Numbered from the stretch's first letter, positions 11,112 through 23,190 are shown. The stretch: DNA of 64,000 nt from Odobenus rosmarus divergens (GCF_000321225.1 NW_004451512.1:200894-264893); one strand, 5' to 3'. Translations and numbers: made by a program. Notes: a model not told the origin generated them from the letters alone.

Positions 11112-12075
11112 TTAAGTCAATAAATATTTATTCAGTAGCCACTCTATGGCCACTCCAGCTACTGGGTTAGGACTGGTGCTACCAAGATGAATAGACAATT
11201 CTTGCCATTGAGGCATTCTTTTTTCTTTTTTTAAGACTTTATTTATTTGAGAGAGAGAGAGTGCATGTGTGAGAGAGAGCATGAGTGGGGGGAGGGGTAG
11301 AGGGAGAGGGAGAAGCAGACTCCCCGCTGAGCAGGGAGCCTGATAGGGGACTCTATCCCAGGACCCTGGGATCATGACCTGAGTCGAAGGCAGATGTTTA
11401 ACTGACTAAGCCACCCAGCCCCCCCCCCCCATTGAGGCATTCTGTCCAGAGAGACATACAGCTATGGAAAGAAAAAATTATGATACATGTGATAAGTACC
11501 ATAATAAAGAGAGATCTGTGCAAGATCTAGTGGTATACCAAAAGGGGAATAATTAAGACTCCTTGGGAGGGTCAAAAAAAACCCTTACACTTTAAAAGGA
11601 TCATAAAGGATGACCAGGTAATTAAAGAGGGCATTCTTGCCATCAGAAACGCTATTTGAAATATCGTGGATACATTCAGAGAAGTGATAGGAAATGAAGG
11701 AAAGGTCAGTTCCTGGAGAACCTTAGAAGGCAGACTAATGAAGCAGACTTTATTTTACAGAGAAGAGGGAGTCACTGAAGAGTTTTAGCATGGAAGTAAG
11801 GAAAGCAGATGTGAGGTTATAAAATGACCACTCCTGCAGCAATGTGAAGTATGAATTAGATGGAAATGAGACAGGGGGCCAAGAGAGTGATTAGGAGATT
11901 CTTGCAATCATTCACAAGTGATATAAGATCTCTCTGTCTGAGGTATGTGCAGTAGTGATAGAGAGAGGTGAAGGCTGGAGAGACATTACAGAAATAAAAT
12001 GCACATGACTTAGTGACTCATGGATGGAAGGGATGGTGAAGAAGGGGAAGTCTTGGGTGATTGGGCCAATGGTGG
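11112..12075 (-). repeat. L2 LINE, long copy interrupted by a Can-SINE
   Basis: Starts with the reversed 3' end ('cattaagtcaataaatatttattcagtagcc', 'gctactgggttaggactggtgctacc') and runs into the more 5' part ('gaagagggagtcactgaagagttttagcatggaag', 'gagattcttgcaatca', 'gcagtagtgatagagagaggtg'). With the SINE removed it is about 750 bp, the longest L2 copy here. No frame survives. Confidence 0.8.
11220..11429 (-). mobile_element. Can-SINE inside L2
   Basis: Head at the right, T-rich end at the left, with two GA blocks (gagagagagagag and gtgagagagagc). Exact 14-bp TSDs cattgaggcattct at 11206-11219 and 11430-11443. A C run of about 12 bases sits at the head end where the consensus has only four. 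Confidence 0.97.
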
Positions 12076-12129
12076 TTATACTAAACCAGACCTCAAAATA
12101 CAGAAGCTGGTTTGGGACAAACTGGTTAT

Positions 12130-12235
12130 CTCTACTAGACTGCTCTTTCCTTAAGAAGAGGAACTACGTGTTGTTCACTGTCACATTACCTGTGCCTACC
12201 ATAATATATCGAATGCCTAGTGATTAGAGAGTTTT
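12130..12235 (+). repeat. L2 3' fragment
   Basis: 'gactgctctttccttaagaagaggaactacgtgttgttcact' and 'ctgtgcctaccataatatatcgaatgcctag' follow the forward 3' end of L2 ('ctccatgagggcagggactttgtctg...cagtgcctggcacatagtagg'). Confidence 0.5.
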
Positions 12236-12239
12236 GAGC

Positions 12240-12660
12240 ATGTGGGTTTAAAACATCTGAGGGGTTTCTAGATGGACACATCCAGTACCTACCTTTGAAA
12301 TTCAAGAGACAGATCTGAGCTGGAGAGGTACATTTGGGAATCATCATGTATAATGGGTGACCTTATCCAGGGAGACTCTAGAGGGAGACCAAAAAGGGTT
12401 GAGGATAGAATGTGGGGTAATATCAATATTTAAGGGGCAGGTGGAAGAAGAGGAGCCATTTGTGAAACTAAGAACATTGTCATGGAAGCCAGTGTGGAAA
12501 GAGTATCCAGAACATGGGAGAGGCCACTAGTGTCAATGGCCACGAAGAGTTTATAGCTCCCAGAAAGTTTCACTCCAGTTAATTGGTTTGGCTCTAGTCT
12601 CAGACTCATAGACTGCTTTCCTATTAAATCCAGCCCTTCCAGGTATAGTCCTAGGCCCAC
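12240..12660. other. Unassigned DNA
   Basis: Nothing recognisable. A minus-strand frame of 97 aa (12430-12723) has no domain. Confidence 0.4.
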
Positions 12661-12761
12661 AGCCTCAGTTTCTCCATCCAAGAAGCCATAGCAGCAAGTG
12701 AGTGAACTTAGCCTGCTTTCCATATGGTGATGTTGTGAGGGTTAAGTGAGATAACTAACAT
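12661..12761 (+). repeat. MIR fragment cut by a hAT insertion
   Basis: 'cctcagtttctccatccaagaag' and 'gttgtgagggttaagtgagataacta' are the MIR core and 3' part. It stops exactly where the hAT element at 12762 begins. Confidence 0.65.
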
Positions 12762-13261
12762 CAGCAGCTTTCAAAATTTTTGGTTTCAGGACCCCTTTAT
12801 ACTCTTAAAATGTATTAAGAACCCAAACAAGCTTTTGTTCAAATGTGCTGTATCAATATTTATCACATTACAAATTAAAACTGGGAAATTAAAACTCATT
12901 TAAAGTTAACAATAATAAACCGTTTATGTTAATATAAACAACATATTTCATGAAATATCACTGTATTTTCGAAAACAACTTAGAGAGAAGAGTGTCATTG
13001 TTTTAAAGTTTTGCCAATCTCTTTAATGCCTGGCTTAATAGAGACATTAATTTCTCATATCTGCTTCTGCATTCAATCTGTTGTGATATCACATGTCATG
13101 TAATGTCTAGAAAATTTTACTGTACTCTTGTGAGAGAAGGAGAGCTAAAAAGGGCAAATAACGTCTTGGTACTATTATGAAAATTGTTTTGTCCTTGAGG
13201 ATTTCCCGAAAGCATCTCATGGACATTCAGAGATCCCTAGACCACACTTTGAGAATCACGG
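12762..13261 (+). mobile_element. hAT-Charlie-type DNA transposon, internally deleted
   Basis: Both termini are present: left 'cagcagctttcaaaatttttggtttcagg', right 'agaccacactttgagaatcacgg', which are imperfect inverted repeats of the CAGTGGTTCTCAA type. Interior marks include 'acccctttatactcttaaaatg', 'gccaatctctttaatgcctggctta' and 'atctgcttctgcattcaatctgttg'. At 500 bp it lacks the transposase gene. Confidence 0.85.
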
Positions 13262-13592
13262 ATTTTTTGAATGCACTATGGAAGCTGGAGAGTCCATACA
13301 AAGTTGTTATGACAACCCTGAAAATCTATACCCTGGGAATCAGAAAAGGATCTCTCTCACATGGCTCTAATTTGCCCCCAGAGAAGCATCATGCATGAGT
13401 AACATTGCTCCAAACAGGTCCTAGGGCCAGAGTAGAGTAAAGGATTTCTAGCCCAGATTTCTCACTTTTTCCTTCCTTAGAATTAAATGAAAAAGGTAAA
13501 TGAGAATGTACTACAAAAATGCAGGGTGTTAATCCATACTATATTGTTTTAAGTAAGATCTTGTTATCTTCTGGCCAACCACTAAGGAAAAA

Positions 13593-13668
13593 AATACACA
13601 TATACGCACAAACACATATACAATACACATATATATACATACACATATATGCATATATATGTATATGT
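13593..13668. repeat. CA/TA microsatellite
   Basis: Impure alternation of acacatat and tatgcatat units over about 75 bp within the 5' part of the L1 copy. Purine-pyrimidine alternation is almost continuous. Confidence 0.9.
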
Positions 13669-14001
13669 CTATTTAAAGAAAGAGCAAAGGAATGGTCTAT
13701 GCTAGAAAATATTTAACATAAAAGAAGGCAGTCATGAAGGCATGGAGGAACAAAAAATCCATAAGGCACACAGAAGAAAAATAACAAAATGAAAAATTAA
13801 ATCTTAGCTTAGCAGTAACTGCTTAAATGTAAATGGACTAAAACTACAATAGAAAAACAGAGATTGAAAAAAATGGATAAAAACCTTCCATCTAACTATA
13901 TGCCATCTATAAGAGACTTTACATTCAAAGATATAAATAGCTTGAAAGTAAAAGGTTAGAAAAAGATATATCATACAAATAGTACCCAAGAGAGAGCTGG
14001 A

Positions 14002-14232
14002 GTGGCTATACTAATATCAGACAAAATAGACTTGAAACAAAAATTATTACTAGAGGCAACAAGTACATTTTATAATAACAAAAGGGTCAATCCATCAATG
14101 ATTATAAACACATATTTACTTAACAACAGAGGCTCAGAATACATAAAGCAAAAACTGACAGAATTGAAGGGAGAAATAGACAACTTAAGGGCTAGAAACT
14201 TTAATACACCACTTCTAATAATGTATAAGTAG
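14002..14232 (+). pseudogene. L1 ORF2 endonuclease-domain remnant
   Basis: A 76-codon open piece matches the order of the C-terminal part of the L1 AP-like endonuclease domain (residue runs 'ILISDKID', 'NNRGSEYIKQKL', 'NTPLL'). It is only a fragment with stops on both sides; the rest of the domain is frameshifted. In a live L1 this domain nicks target DNA. Confidence 0.75.
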
Positions 14233-14602
14233 CTGGGCAGAAAATCAACAATGAAATAAAAGAGTTGAGCAAAGTATAAACCAACCAGACCTAACAGATA
14301 CTTATAAAACATTCTACCTGATAGCAGAATAAACAGGCTTCTCAAGTGCGCAAGAAATATTCTCCAGAAGAGACCATGTTTTAGGTCATAGAACAAGCCA
14401 CAATATATTTAAAAGGATTGAAATCATAAAAAGTATTTCTCCTGACAACAATGGAATAAAAGTAGAAGTTAATTACAAAAGGAAATTTGGGGAATTCATA
14501 AGTGTACAAAAATTTAACAATGAACTCCTAAATACCCAAATGGATCAAAGAAGAAATCACAAAAGAAATTAGAAAATACTTCGAGGTAAATGAAAACATA
14601 AC

Positions 14603-14800
14603 AGGGTGCCTGGGTGGCTCAGTCTGTTAAGTGTCTGACTCTTGGTTTCAGCTCAAGTCGTGATCTCAGGATCCTGAGATTGAGCCCTGCGTTGGGCTCT
14701 GCTCTCAGTATGGTGTGTGCTTGAGATTCTTTCTCCCTCTCCCTTTGCCCTTCCCACTCATTCTCTCTTTCAAATAAATAAATCTTTAAAAAAAAGAAGA
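14603..14800 (+). mobile_element. Can-SINE inside L1
   Basis: Head 'agggtgcctgggtggctcag', an older-type body ('cttggtttcagctcaag', 'gtgtgcttgagattct') and tail 'caaataaataaatctttaaa'. TSDs aaatgaaaacataac (14588-14602) and aaatgaaaacacaac (14801-14815). Confidence 0.95.
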
Positions 14801-15962
14801 AAATGAAAACACAACATATCAAAACATGAATGCAACTAAAGGAGTGCTTAGAGGGAAATTTATAGCTCTAAGTATCTGTTTTTAAAAAAAGGAAACACTT
14901 CAAATCAATAACCTAAACTTCCATCTTAACAAACTAGGAAAAGAACAAACTAAACTCAAAACCAACAGAAGGAAGGAAATAATAAAGACTAGAGTAGAAA
15001 TTAATGAAAAAGAGAATGGAAAAGCATTAGAGAAAACTAATCAAACCAATATTTGGTTCTTTGAACAAATCAAGAAAATTGACAAACCTATAGCTAGACT
15101 AAGCAAGAAGAAGAGAAAGACTCAAATTACTAAAATCAGGAATGAAAGAATGAGCATCACTACCAATCTTACAGAAATACAAAGGATTAGTGAATACTAT
15201 GAACAATTGTATGCCAAAAAATTAGATAACAGACAAAATTAACAACTTCCTAAAAAGTTGTAAACTACTGAAACTCACAACAACCTCCCCAAAACCCATA
15301 TGTTCTAAATAGATCTATAAGTAAAGAGATTAAATTATTAATTTAAACGACTTCCCCCATACAAAAAAGCCAAGGCCCAGATGACTTCACTGTTAAACTC
15401 TAACAAACCTTTAAAGAAGAATTAGCACAAATCATTCACAATCTCTTCTAAAAAAAAAAAAGAGAGAGAGAAAGAAAGAAAACAAGGAATACTTCACATC
15501 TCATTCTATGAGGCTAGTATTATACTGATAACAAAACCAAAGGCATCACAGGAAAAGAAAACCACAGACCACTATCTCTTATCAATATAGATGCAAAAAT
15601 CCTCAACAGAGTATTAACAAATTGACCCAGCAACATAAAAAGTATCATACACATGATCAAGGGGATTTATCCCAAGAATACAAAAATGGTTTAACATACA
15701 AAACATTAATATACCATATCAGTAGAATAAAAGACAAAAACTACATAATTACCTCAATAGATACAGAAGAATCATCTGACAAAATCCAACATGTTTCTTG
15801 ATAACAGTAGTCAATAAACTAGGAACAGAAGGGAACATCTTCAACCTATTAAAGGGTATCTAGGAAAAACCCACAGCAAACATCATACTTAACAGTGAAA
15901 TACTGAAACCTTTTCCCTAAGATCAGGAACAAGGAAAGTGCTCTTGCCTACTTCTATTCAAC

Positions 15963-16193
15963 ATGGTACTGGAGATTCTAGCCAGAGCAATTAAGAAAGA
16001 AAAAGAAATAGAAGGCATCCATATAGAAAAGAGAGAAGTGAAACTATTTTTATGTGTAGTTGGCATAATCTTGTATATAAAAACCCTAAAGAAGCCACTA
16101 CAAATTATTAGAACTAAGAAGTTCAGCAGGTTTGCAGGATACAAGAGTAATATACAAAAATCAATTGTATATCTAAATGCTAGCAATGAATGA
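15963..16193 (+). pseudogene. L1 ORF2 reverse-transcriptase remnant with lost active site
   Basis: A 76-codon frame follows the palm region of L1 RT ('LEILARAI', 'ILYIKTLKKPL', 'NIQKSIVYLNAS'). The position where a live L1 has the FADD metal-binding motif reads CVVG here, so catalysis would be impossible even in this short open piece. It ends shortly before the LTR insertion. Confidence 0.8.
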
Positions 16194-16227
16194 CCCAAAA
16201 ATAAAATTAAGGAGGTATTAAGGGAAA

Positions 16228-17205
16228 TCACACTCCTTGTGTGTGTCTCCTTTCCTCTTATCCTACCAACCACACTACTTCTGACACTTCTGGTCACCAA
16301 GTGAGTATGGGGGGGGGGGCTGTGCTCCAAATAACTCTGTGATACCAGCTAGATGTCCTATAATTTAACTCAATTCTAACACTATCTGCCTGGAGATAGT
16401 ATCAGATCCCACAAGTTAAGCATTTGGTCCTACAAAACTATATCCTCCTCCCCCTGCTCCCCAACATTGGATGTCAGTTGCAAGTCCACATTGTTACCTG
16501 ATATTGCCTCTGACCATCTGGCTATCGATTGCAGGTTTCCTTGACCTCTTCCTCAGGTTTGGTTAATTTGCTAGAGTGGCTCACAGTACTCAGGAAAGCA
16601 TTTTACTTACAAGATCACCAGTTTATTATGAGAGGATAAAACTTAGGACTAGCCAGGTGGAAGAGATGCATAAGGCTAGGTATGAGGAAAGGGCACAGGG
16701 CTTCCATGCCCTCCTGAGCTCACCCCTTCCCAAGCACTTCCATGTGTTCACCAATTGGAAGCTCTCTGAACCTCATTTTCGGGGCTTTTATGGAGGTTTC
16801 ATTACATAGTCATGATTAATAAATCATTGGCCATTGGTGATTGATTTAACCTTCTGTTCCTCTCCTCTCCCCAGAGGGTGGGAGGTGGAACTGAAAAATC
16901 CAACCCTCTAATCAAGGTTGATTCCCCTGGAAACCAGCCCCCATCCTTAGGCGCTTTCCCAAAGTCCCCTCATTCACATAAAATCAAGTGTGGTTGAAAG
17001 GGGCTTGTTATAAATAACAAGATACCCATTTCATCTTTACTTCCCTGAAGCCATTTCAGGAACTGAGGACAAAATCCAAATGTTCTAACAAAAGATGACC
17101 CTACTGCTCTAATAACTTAGGAAATTACAAGGGTTTAGGAACTGTGTGCTAGGAATGGGGATGAAGACCTAATATATATTTCATATTATAAATCATAATA
17201 CCACA
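16228..17205 (-). mobile_element. Solo LTR of an endogenous retrovirus
   Basis: About 980 bp in reverse orientation, beginning (minus strand) TGTGGTATTATG at 17205. A TATA-like CATAAAAG lies near 16787-16795 and an AATAAA signal near 16622-16628 on the minus strand. A candidate 5-bp duplication ggaaa flanks it at 16223-16227 and 17206-17210, and the L1 text resumes without loss. There is no internal viral gene, so this is a recombined solo LTR. Family not certain (ERVL-like or ERV1). A G(11) run lies at 16309-16319. The 3' terminus is not a clean CA. Confidence 0.8.
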
Positions 17206-17636
17206 GGAAACAATCCCATTTATATTAGCATAAAAAAGAATAAAATATTTAGGACTAAATTTAACAAAAGTAAATCAAGACCATAAATACTGAAAACTAC
17301 AGAAGTCATCGAAAGAAATTAGAGAAGTCTTAGATAAACGGAAAGGCACCCAAGGTTCATGGATTGGAAGAATTAATATTGTTAAGATGGTAGTACTTCC
17401 AAGACTGGTCTACAGATTCATTGCAATTCCACTCAAATCCTAGCTACCTTTTTTTGTGGCAGATATGGATAAGCTGGTCCTAAACTTCATATTGAAATGT
17501 AAGGGACAGAGAATAGCCAAAGTGATCTTAAAAAACAAGAACACAGCTAGATGACTTACACTTCCAAATTTCAAAACTTAATATAAAGTTACAGTAATCA
17601 AGGGAGTGCAGTACTGGAATAAGAATAACCATATAG

Positions 17637-17804
17637 GGGCGCCTGGGTGGCTCAATTGGTTAAGCGACTGCCTTCGGCTCAGGTCATGATCCCAGGGTCC
17701 TGGGATCGAGCCCCGCGTCCAGCTCCCTCTCCCACTCCCCCTGCTTGTGTTCCCTCTCTTGCTGTGTCTCTCACTGTCAAATAAATAAAATCTTATTTTA
17801 AAAA
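17637..17804 (+). mobile_element. Can-SINE inside L1
   Basis: Younger-looking copy with intact CpGs in the head (GGCGCCTGGGTGGCTCA, 'gatcgagccccgcgtc') and a 'gcttgtgttccctctcttgctgtgtctc' type tract. A 16-bp TSD, aagaataaccatatag and aagaataaacatatag, lies at 17621-17636 and 17805-17820. Confidence 0.97.
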
Positions 17805-19387
17805 AAGAATAAACATATAGATCAATGAAATAGAACTGAGAGTCCAGAAAGAATCCCCTACATTTATGGTCAATTGATTTTTGACATGATTGCCAAGTCA
17901 ATTCAATGGGGAAAGACTAATCTTTAACAAAGAGCGCTGGCACAACAAGATATCTACGTGCAAAAGAATGAATTTGGATACCGACCTCACATCATATACA
18001 AAAATTAGCTCAAAATGGATCACGGAATTAAAAGTAAAAGCTAAAAGTATAAAACTCTGAAAAGAAAACGTGTAGTCATTGTGATCTTAGATTAGGCAAT
18101 ATAGATAAATTGCACTTAATCAAAATTTTAAGTTTGTTTCTTAAGTGGATGTTATCAAGGAAGTGAAAAGATGACCCACTGAATGAGTGAAAATATTTGC
18201 AAATCATATCCAATAAAGGGCTTGTACCTAGAATGTATGAGGAACTCTTACAATTCAACAATAAACAAACAACCCAATTAAGTGGACAAAGAATGTGAAT
18301 GGACATTGCTCCAAAGAAGGTACACAAATGCCCAATGAGCACATAAAAAGATGCTCAATGCCATTAGCCATCAGGGAAATGCCAATCGAAACCACAATGA
18401 GATACCGTTTCACACCCACTAGGATGGTTATATATACTACTAATACCAATAAAAACAGATAACAACAAGTACTGAGAGAAATGGAAACAGTGGAACCCTT
18501 CAAACACCACTGGTCAGAGTGTAAAATGGTGCAGCCACTTTGGAAATAGTATAAATAGAATAGTACTGTGAAGAATAAAGGAACAAATAGAATAAAGAAC
18601 TGCCTTATTCTGGCAGTTCCTCAAAAAGCTAAACATAGAGTTACCTATGCAATTCCACTCCTCGGTATATACCCAAATGAAAGCATATGTCCATGCAAGA
18701 GCTTATACCCAAATGTTCATAGCAGCTTTCATTCTTTATTCATAAGACCACAAGGTGGAAACAGCTCAAATGTCCCTTAACTGATAAATGAACAAATAAA
18801 ATGTGGTATATCCACATGATGGAATATTATTTGGCCATTAAAAGAATGAAGTACTGATACATACTACAATGTGAGTGGACCATGAAAACATTACGATGTA
18901 AGCGAAAAAAAATCCAGACACAAAAGGCCACATACTGAGCGATTGTGTTCATATGATATGTCCAGCAGGATAAACTCATAAAAACAGAATAGATAAGTGG
19001 TTTCCAGGGAGTGAAAAAAATCCGAAATGGGTAGTGGCTGCAGTGGCTATGGGTTTCTCTCTATGGTGATAAAAATGTTCTGGAATTAGTGGTTATGGTA
19101 ACAAAGCTTTGTGGATGTACTAAAAACCACTGAATTATGCATTTTAAAAACATGAATTTTATGGTATGTGATATATATCTCAATAAAGTTATTTCAAGAA
19201 ATCTAGATTTTTACTTTTATTGTGAATACTATTTTCTATTTGCTTCGAACCCATCATCCAACACAGTTCGCAGGAGTCTAGAAGTGTGCTTCCAAAGTCC
19301 CTCAATCTCCTGTCTAATTTGGACTGGGGTAGAGATGCCAGTGGAGGTGGAACTCGCCCTGGAGAAGGGGTCAGAGGATGGGGTTTA

Positions 19388-19590
19388 AATCATGATTCTG
19401 TCCTTATTAGCTCATTGGCCTTCGTTGGGTAAGTCACCTTGCTTCTCTGAGTCTCACGTTCCTATTCTGAAAATACAAATGACCCTGGCCCTATGTATCT
19501 CCTAGGGTTGTGTCAGCAGATAACCCTGTAAATGAGAATGTTTACTAAACCATAAGCACTACGCAAATAGCCGTCTTTGTGATTGGGATC
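19388..19590 (+). repeat. MIR SINE
   Basis: 'gggtaagtcaccttgcttctctgagtctcacgttcc' core, then 'agggttgtgtcagcagataac' and 'aaccataagcactacgc'. Forward orientation. Confidence 0.65.
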
Positions 19591-19974
19591 TCCATAGCTT
19601 AATGTCAGGGTGGACAGATTGTGAGTGGAGATATTACCACCATTCCAGGTGACTTTAATCACAAAACTCTAAAGAAGAACTTCAGGATCTCAAATCTTAC
19701 AGTTGTTGCCTTCGGTTGTCTGGGAACAAAGGTGACATTCTCCAGTGCCCAAGAATTTGCTGTTATTATTGTAAGTATTAGTTAGATTATCTTCCTTTTT
19801 AAGGATTCTCACTTGTCCAGCCTACTTCTTTGCTTTTTTTGCTTTCACTGATTTTGGTGTTTTTAGGCATTGTTTATTAAAGCACAGCTTTCTAGAGCTT
19901 TGGTTAAATGTTGATAGATGAATTAAAGGTCTGCCCAAAAGAGTGATCTCCAAATGTCTCTCTAGAAGCAGCAC

Positions 19975-20205
19975 AGTGTGTAGCATAGACTTTAATGTCA
20001 GCCATATCTGGGTTTAAATTCCAGTTCTAGAACTTCCTAGCTGTGGGACCTTGGGCAAATTACGTTGTTTGATGTCTCTGAGCCTTAGTTTCCTCATCTG
20101 TCAAATAGAGGTTTCTACCTTTGTAGGATGTTGTGAGGATGAAAAGAGACAATGTTTAGCAGAAGGTCAAGTACATAGTAAGAAGTTAATAAATCTAGTT
20201 ATTAC
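19975..20205 (+). repeat. MIR SINE, near full length
   Basis: Starts with 'gcacagtgtgtagcatagac', then 'gggtttaaattccagttc', 'agctgtgggaccttgggcaaatta', 'gagccttagtttcctcatctg' and ends near 'gtacatagtaagaagttaataaa'. This is the best-preserved MIR in the window. Confidence 0.85.
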
Positions 20206-20334
20206 TGGGAGTAGAGAATGAGTAATCAAGATCAAATGAACATCTGAGGGACGAGGGTAGCAAAAGCTGGCTTTGGGCAAAACTGAAAGAAAGAGGCTCT
20301 GACAGTCATCGATTGCCTCTTTTGTGCCAAGTCC

Positions 20335-20510
20335 TTTTCCATATGCTCTATCACTTGGTCCCCACAACCCTGAAATATAGGTATTAATTCATATTTACAT
20401 GTGACAGAACCGAGGCTCAAAGAGATTAAATAACTTGTGTAAAGTCATGCAGATTATTAGTTGTTCATTTTAGAGTAGAACCCAGGTTTGACTGATTCCT
20501 AAGGTCGGGG
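20335..20510 (-). repeat. MIR SINE
   Basis: Reversed: 'gtccccacaaccctgaaatataggtattaattc', 'gaaccgaggctcaaagagattaaataacttg' and 'agtagaacccaggtttgactg'. It faces the MIR ending at 20205. Confidence 0.75.
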
Positions 20511-20805
20511 CCTTTGTTTTTTTTCCTCTGTGTGACCCCAGCCCACAGCCCCTGGTAGTCTTACTTCTTCCTGTCCATCTGGTCTCCTTTTGGCTCCAAC
20601 AAATACAGGCCTGTCCTTTGTCACGTGACTCCATCTGTCAGGTTCCTGTCCCGCTCTCCCCTCCACCTCCAACTCTAGCCAGCCTCTGGATGCATGCCTC
20701 CAGGTTCAAGTGTTTTGGGCAGAGGCTGGATCCACGTGATGGAATGCCACAGAGGTGACTCAAGGACTGGAGACAGAGTTGGACCTGATGCACGAAGGTC
20801 TCTTC

Positions 20806-21015
20806 AACTTTATTCATTTTTCAAGAGTCAGCTCAACTGTCACCTGTTGCCTTCTTTGAAAGCTCTAGAAAGAATTAGACCTTCTTTTCTCTGTTCTCCC
20901 ATAGTTCCTTATCCAGACCTCTGTCATACATTTATTATTATACTGTAATTATCTGCTTATTTGTCTGTGTCTCTTTCGGGCTCAGGGCAATCTCCAGCCT
21001 CAGTGAAGAATTATT
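20806..21015 (+). repeat. L2 3' fragment
   Basis: 'gagtcagctcaactgtcacctgttgccttc' and 'tgtctgtgtctctttcgggctc' match the forward L2 3' region. It ends where a hAT element begins. Confidence 0.6.
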
Positions 21016-21020
21016 TAATG

Positions 21021-21500
21021 TAGGCTTTCTTAACATTTTCGTGCCATGTATCCTCTGGCAGTTGATTAAGCTCAGAAGCCCTTCTCAGTTTATAAATACA
21101 TAAAAGGAAACATGCAGGATCACAAAGGAAACCAATTGCATTGACATATAGTAATCAAAATGTTAAGAAACCAAATTTGGCTATACTAACATACTACTTA
21201 TTTATTAACACATTAAATAACAAGATCTACTGGTGGATCTAATAACTATCATGGTTTCGAAGTAGTGATGAGCTTAAATATTACCTCAGATCCATAACAA
21301 TTTAATAGAATATATAAATATCTGTGCTTTTTTTTTTTTTATGACCAAGTCACAATTACTGCAAATACCACTATGGTTTGTTCCTTATACTCCTAAGTGG
21401 AGAGAGTGCCAAATATAAATTTTGGGTATTAAAAATAAAGATGTATTTTTTTTCTCATCCTAATTAACAGTCCCATGAATTCTAGTCAAAGGCCTCAGAC
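21021..21500 (+). mobile_element. hAT-Charlie-type DNA transposon
   Basis: Left end 'ctttcttaacattttcgtgccatgtatcc' and interior runs 'gatcacaaaggaaaccaattgcattgaca', 'cattaaataacaagatctactgg', 'gaagtagtgatgagcttaaat' and 'aataaagatgtattttttttctcatcc' match a common mammalian non-autonomous hAT element. About 480 bp; the right terminus is worn. Confidence 0.8.
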
Positions 21501-21549
21501 AAAGCCTCCCTGAGATTTAATGAGTCATCTGAAAGTCCAGAGTGGTCCA

Positions 21550-21760
21550 AGGCTAACCTCCCTTCCCTGTGCTTCTGTAATGCTTGTACTTGTACTTAGC
21601 ACATTGAATTGCAAATCTTGATGTTTGTTTATATGTCTTTCTCACCCACATGGGCTGTAAACTCCTTGAAGGAGAGCAACTGTTTTATTTCTTTTTGCTT
21701 CTGGAAGAGTGCTTGGCAGAGGGCAGGTCCTCAGTAAATACTGTGGATCTGATGGGAATG
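21550..21760 (+). repeat. L2 3' fragment
   Basis: 'gctgtaaactccttgaaggagagcaactgttttatttc' and 'gagtgcttggcagagggcaggtcctcagtaaata' are the forward 3' end of L2. Confidence 0.7.
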
Positions 21761-21839
21761 GATGATAAGGTCTGACCTACTGTTGAATGATAAGGGCTCA
21801 GCGTTGTAGCAGTGGGTCTTCCCATCCTGCAGTCTGCCC

Positions 21840-21965
21840 ATTCTTCAAGGTGCATCTCAGAAAAGCCTCTTCTTTAAGATGTCCTTGAGTGCTCCTGGAC
21901 TCACTGCTTTCTCTTCTACGTGTGGCCCACTACGCTGAGACTCACCTTGGCACTGAAATAAAAGC
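21840..21965 (+). repeat. L2 fragment
   Basis: 'caaggtgcatctcagaaaagcctcttctttaag' matches the L2 segment upstream of the 3' end. It is a different copy from 21550-21760, because the order is reversed relative to a single element. Confidence 0.5.
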
Positions 21966-21994
21966 CACAGTAATCTCTCCCCCAATTTTTCTAT

Positions 21995-22915
21995 TTTATA
22001 TAAGTATTTGTAAGTCACAAATCTGGTAAGGGGCTTTTATCTAGACTACATAAAGAACTCTTTCAAGTCAATAAGAAAAAATTCAATTAAAAAATGGGCA
22101 AGGGATCTGAATAGATATTTCTCCAAAGAAGATCTACAAATAGCCAATAAAGCACATGAAAAGCTGCTTATTCACATCATTACATTAGTCATTAGGGAAA
22201 TGCAAAGCAAAACCATGATGAGATATCACTTCACACACTAGGCTGGCTATAATAAAGGAGACAGGTAATAACAAGTGTTATAGAGGATATGATACACTGC
22301 TGGTGGGGATGTAATATGGAGCCAATGCTTTTGAAGACAGATTGGCAGTTCCTCAAAATGTTAAAACATACAGCAGTGACTGTGTAACCCAACAGTTCCA
22401 CTCCTAGGTGTATAACCAAGAGAAATGAAGACATATGTCTGCACAAAAACTTGGATGTGAACAGTCATAGCAGCTTTATTCATAACAGCTAAAAAGTGGA
22501 AACAATTAAAATGTCAGTCAGCTAATGAATGGATAAATGAAATATGGCATTTTGCTACAATGGTATATTATTCATAATAAAAAGGAACGAAGTCCTGACA
22601 GATGGTACAACATGGGTAAACCTTGAAATTGTCACACTAAGTGAAAGAAGCCAGTCCAAAAAGAGGAGGCATAATTCCATTTACATGAAATGTCCAAAAC
22701 AGATAAATCGATAGAGGTGGAATGTAGATTATGAGCAGGGTTGAGAAGAGATGGGGAGTGAAATGGGCACTGGCTTTCTTTCTGGGGTGATGGGAATGTT
22801 CTAAAATCGAGAATGGTGATGGTTACACAACTCTATGAATATCCTACAAACCATTGCATTATACACTTTAAATGGGTGAATTGCATAGTATAGGAATTCT
22901 ATCCCAATGGTGCTA
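21995..22915 (+). mobile_element. L1 3' part (ORF2 C-terminus and 3'UTR)
   Basis: Forward L1: 'aaaaatgggcaagggatctgaatagatatttctcc', 'agggaaatgcaaagcaaaaccatgatgagatatcacttc', 'ttccactcctaggtgtataacc', 'gcagctttattcataacagctaaaa', then 3'UTR 'ggttacacaactctatgaatat'. It carries multiple frame breaks and is 5'-truncated. Confidence 0.9.
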
Positions 22916-22935
22916 TTATATATAGTTTTGAAAAG

Positions 22936-23190
22936 ACAAAGGGGAGAGAGAGCACATAGTTTATTCAGCAAGAGGAGGAAAGTTTGGCATGGCTGGATCA
23001 TTAAGCACAGACAAAGACAGGTGAAGGAGTTTTGATTGATTAGAATCTAAGGGTATTGAAAACATTTGCAAAAGGTTTAAAGCGAGGGATGACATGATCG
23101 GATTTACAGTTTAGAAACATCTCTGAGGTGTTGAAGGAAGGCAAAGGATAGTTACTGGAAACGGGAATGAAGAGGCTTCTGGAGTACTGG
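22936..23190 (-). repeat. L2 fragment
   Basis: 'gtttaaagcgagggatgacatgatcggatttacagtttag' is the reversed L2 run 'gttttaagcaggggagtgacatgatctgattta'. It sits between two L1 pieces. Confidence 0.7.

Larger units (their letters stand above)
13500..19198 (+). mobile_element. Old L1 LINE (ORF2 plus 3'UTR), carrying two SINEs and an LTR
   Basis: The order follows L1 from just upstream of or within the start of ORF2 ('caaccactaaggaaa', 'gaaggcagtcatgaaggcatgg') through endonuclease, reverse transcriptase and C-terminal parts to the 3'UTR end ('gtgatatatatctcaataaag'). Removing the inserts leaves roughly 4.3 kb of L1. Many stops and frameshifts break ORF2. Inserts are Can-SINEs at 14603 and 17637 and an LTR at 16228; L1 sequence continues in register across each. 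Confidence 0.92.
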
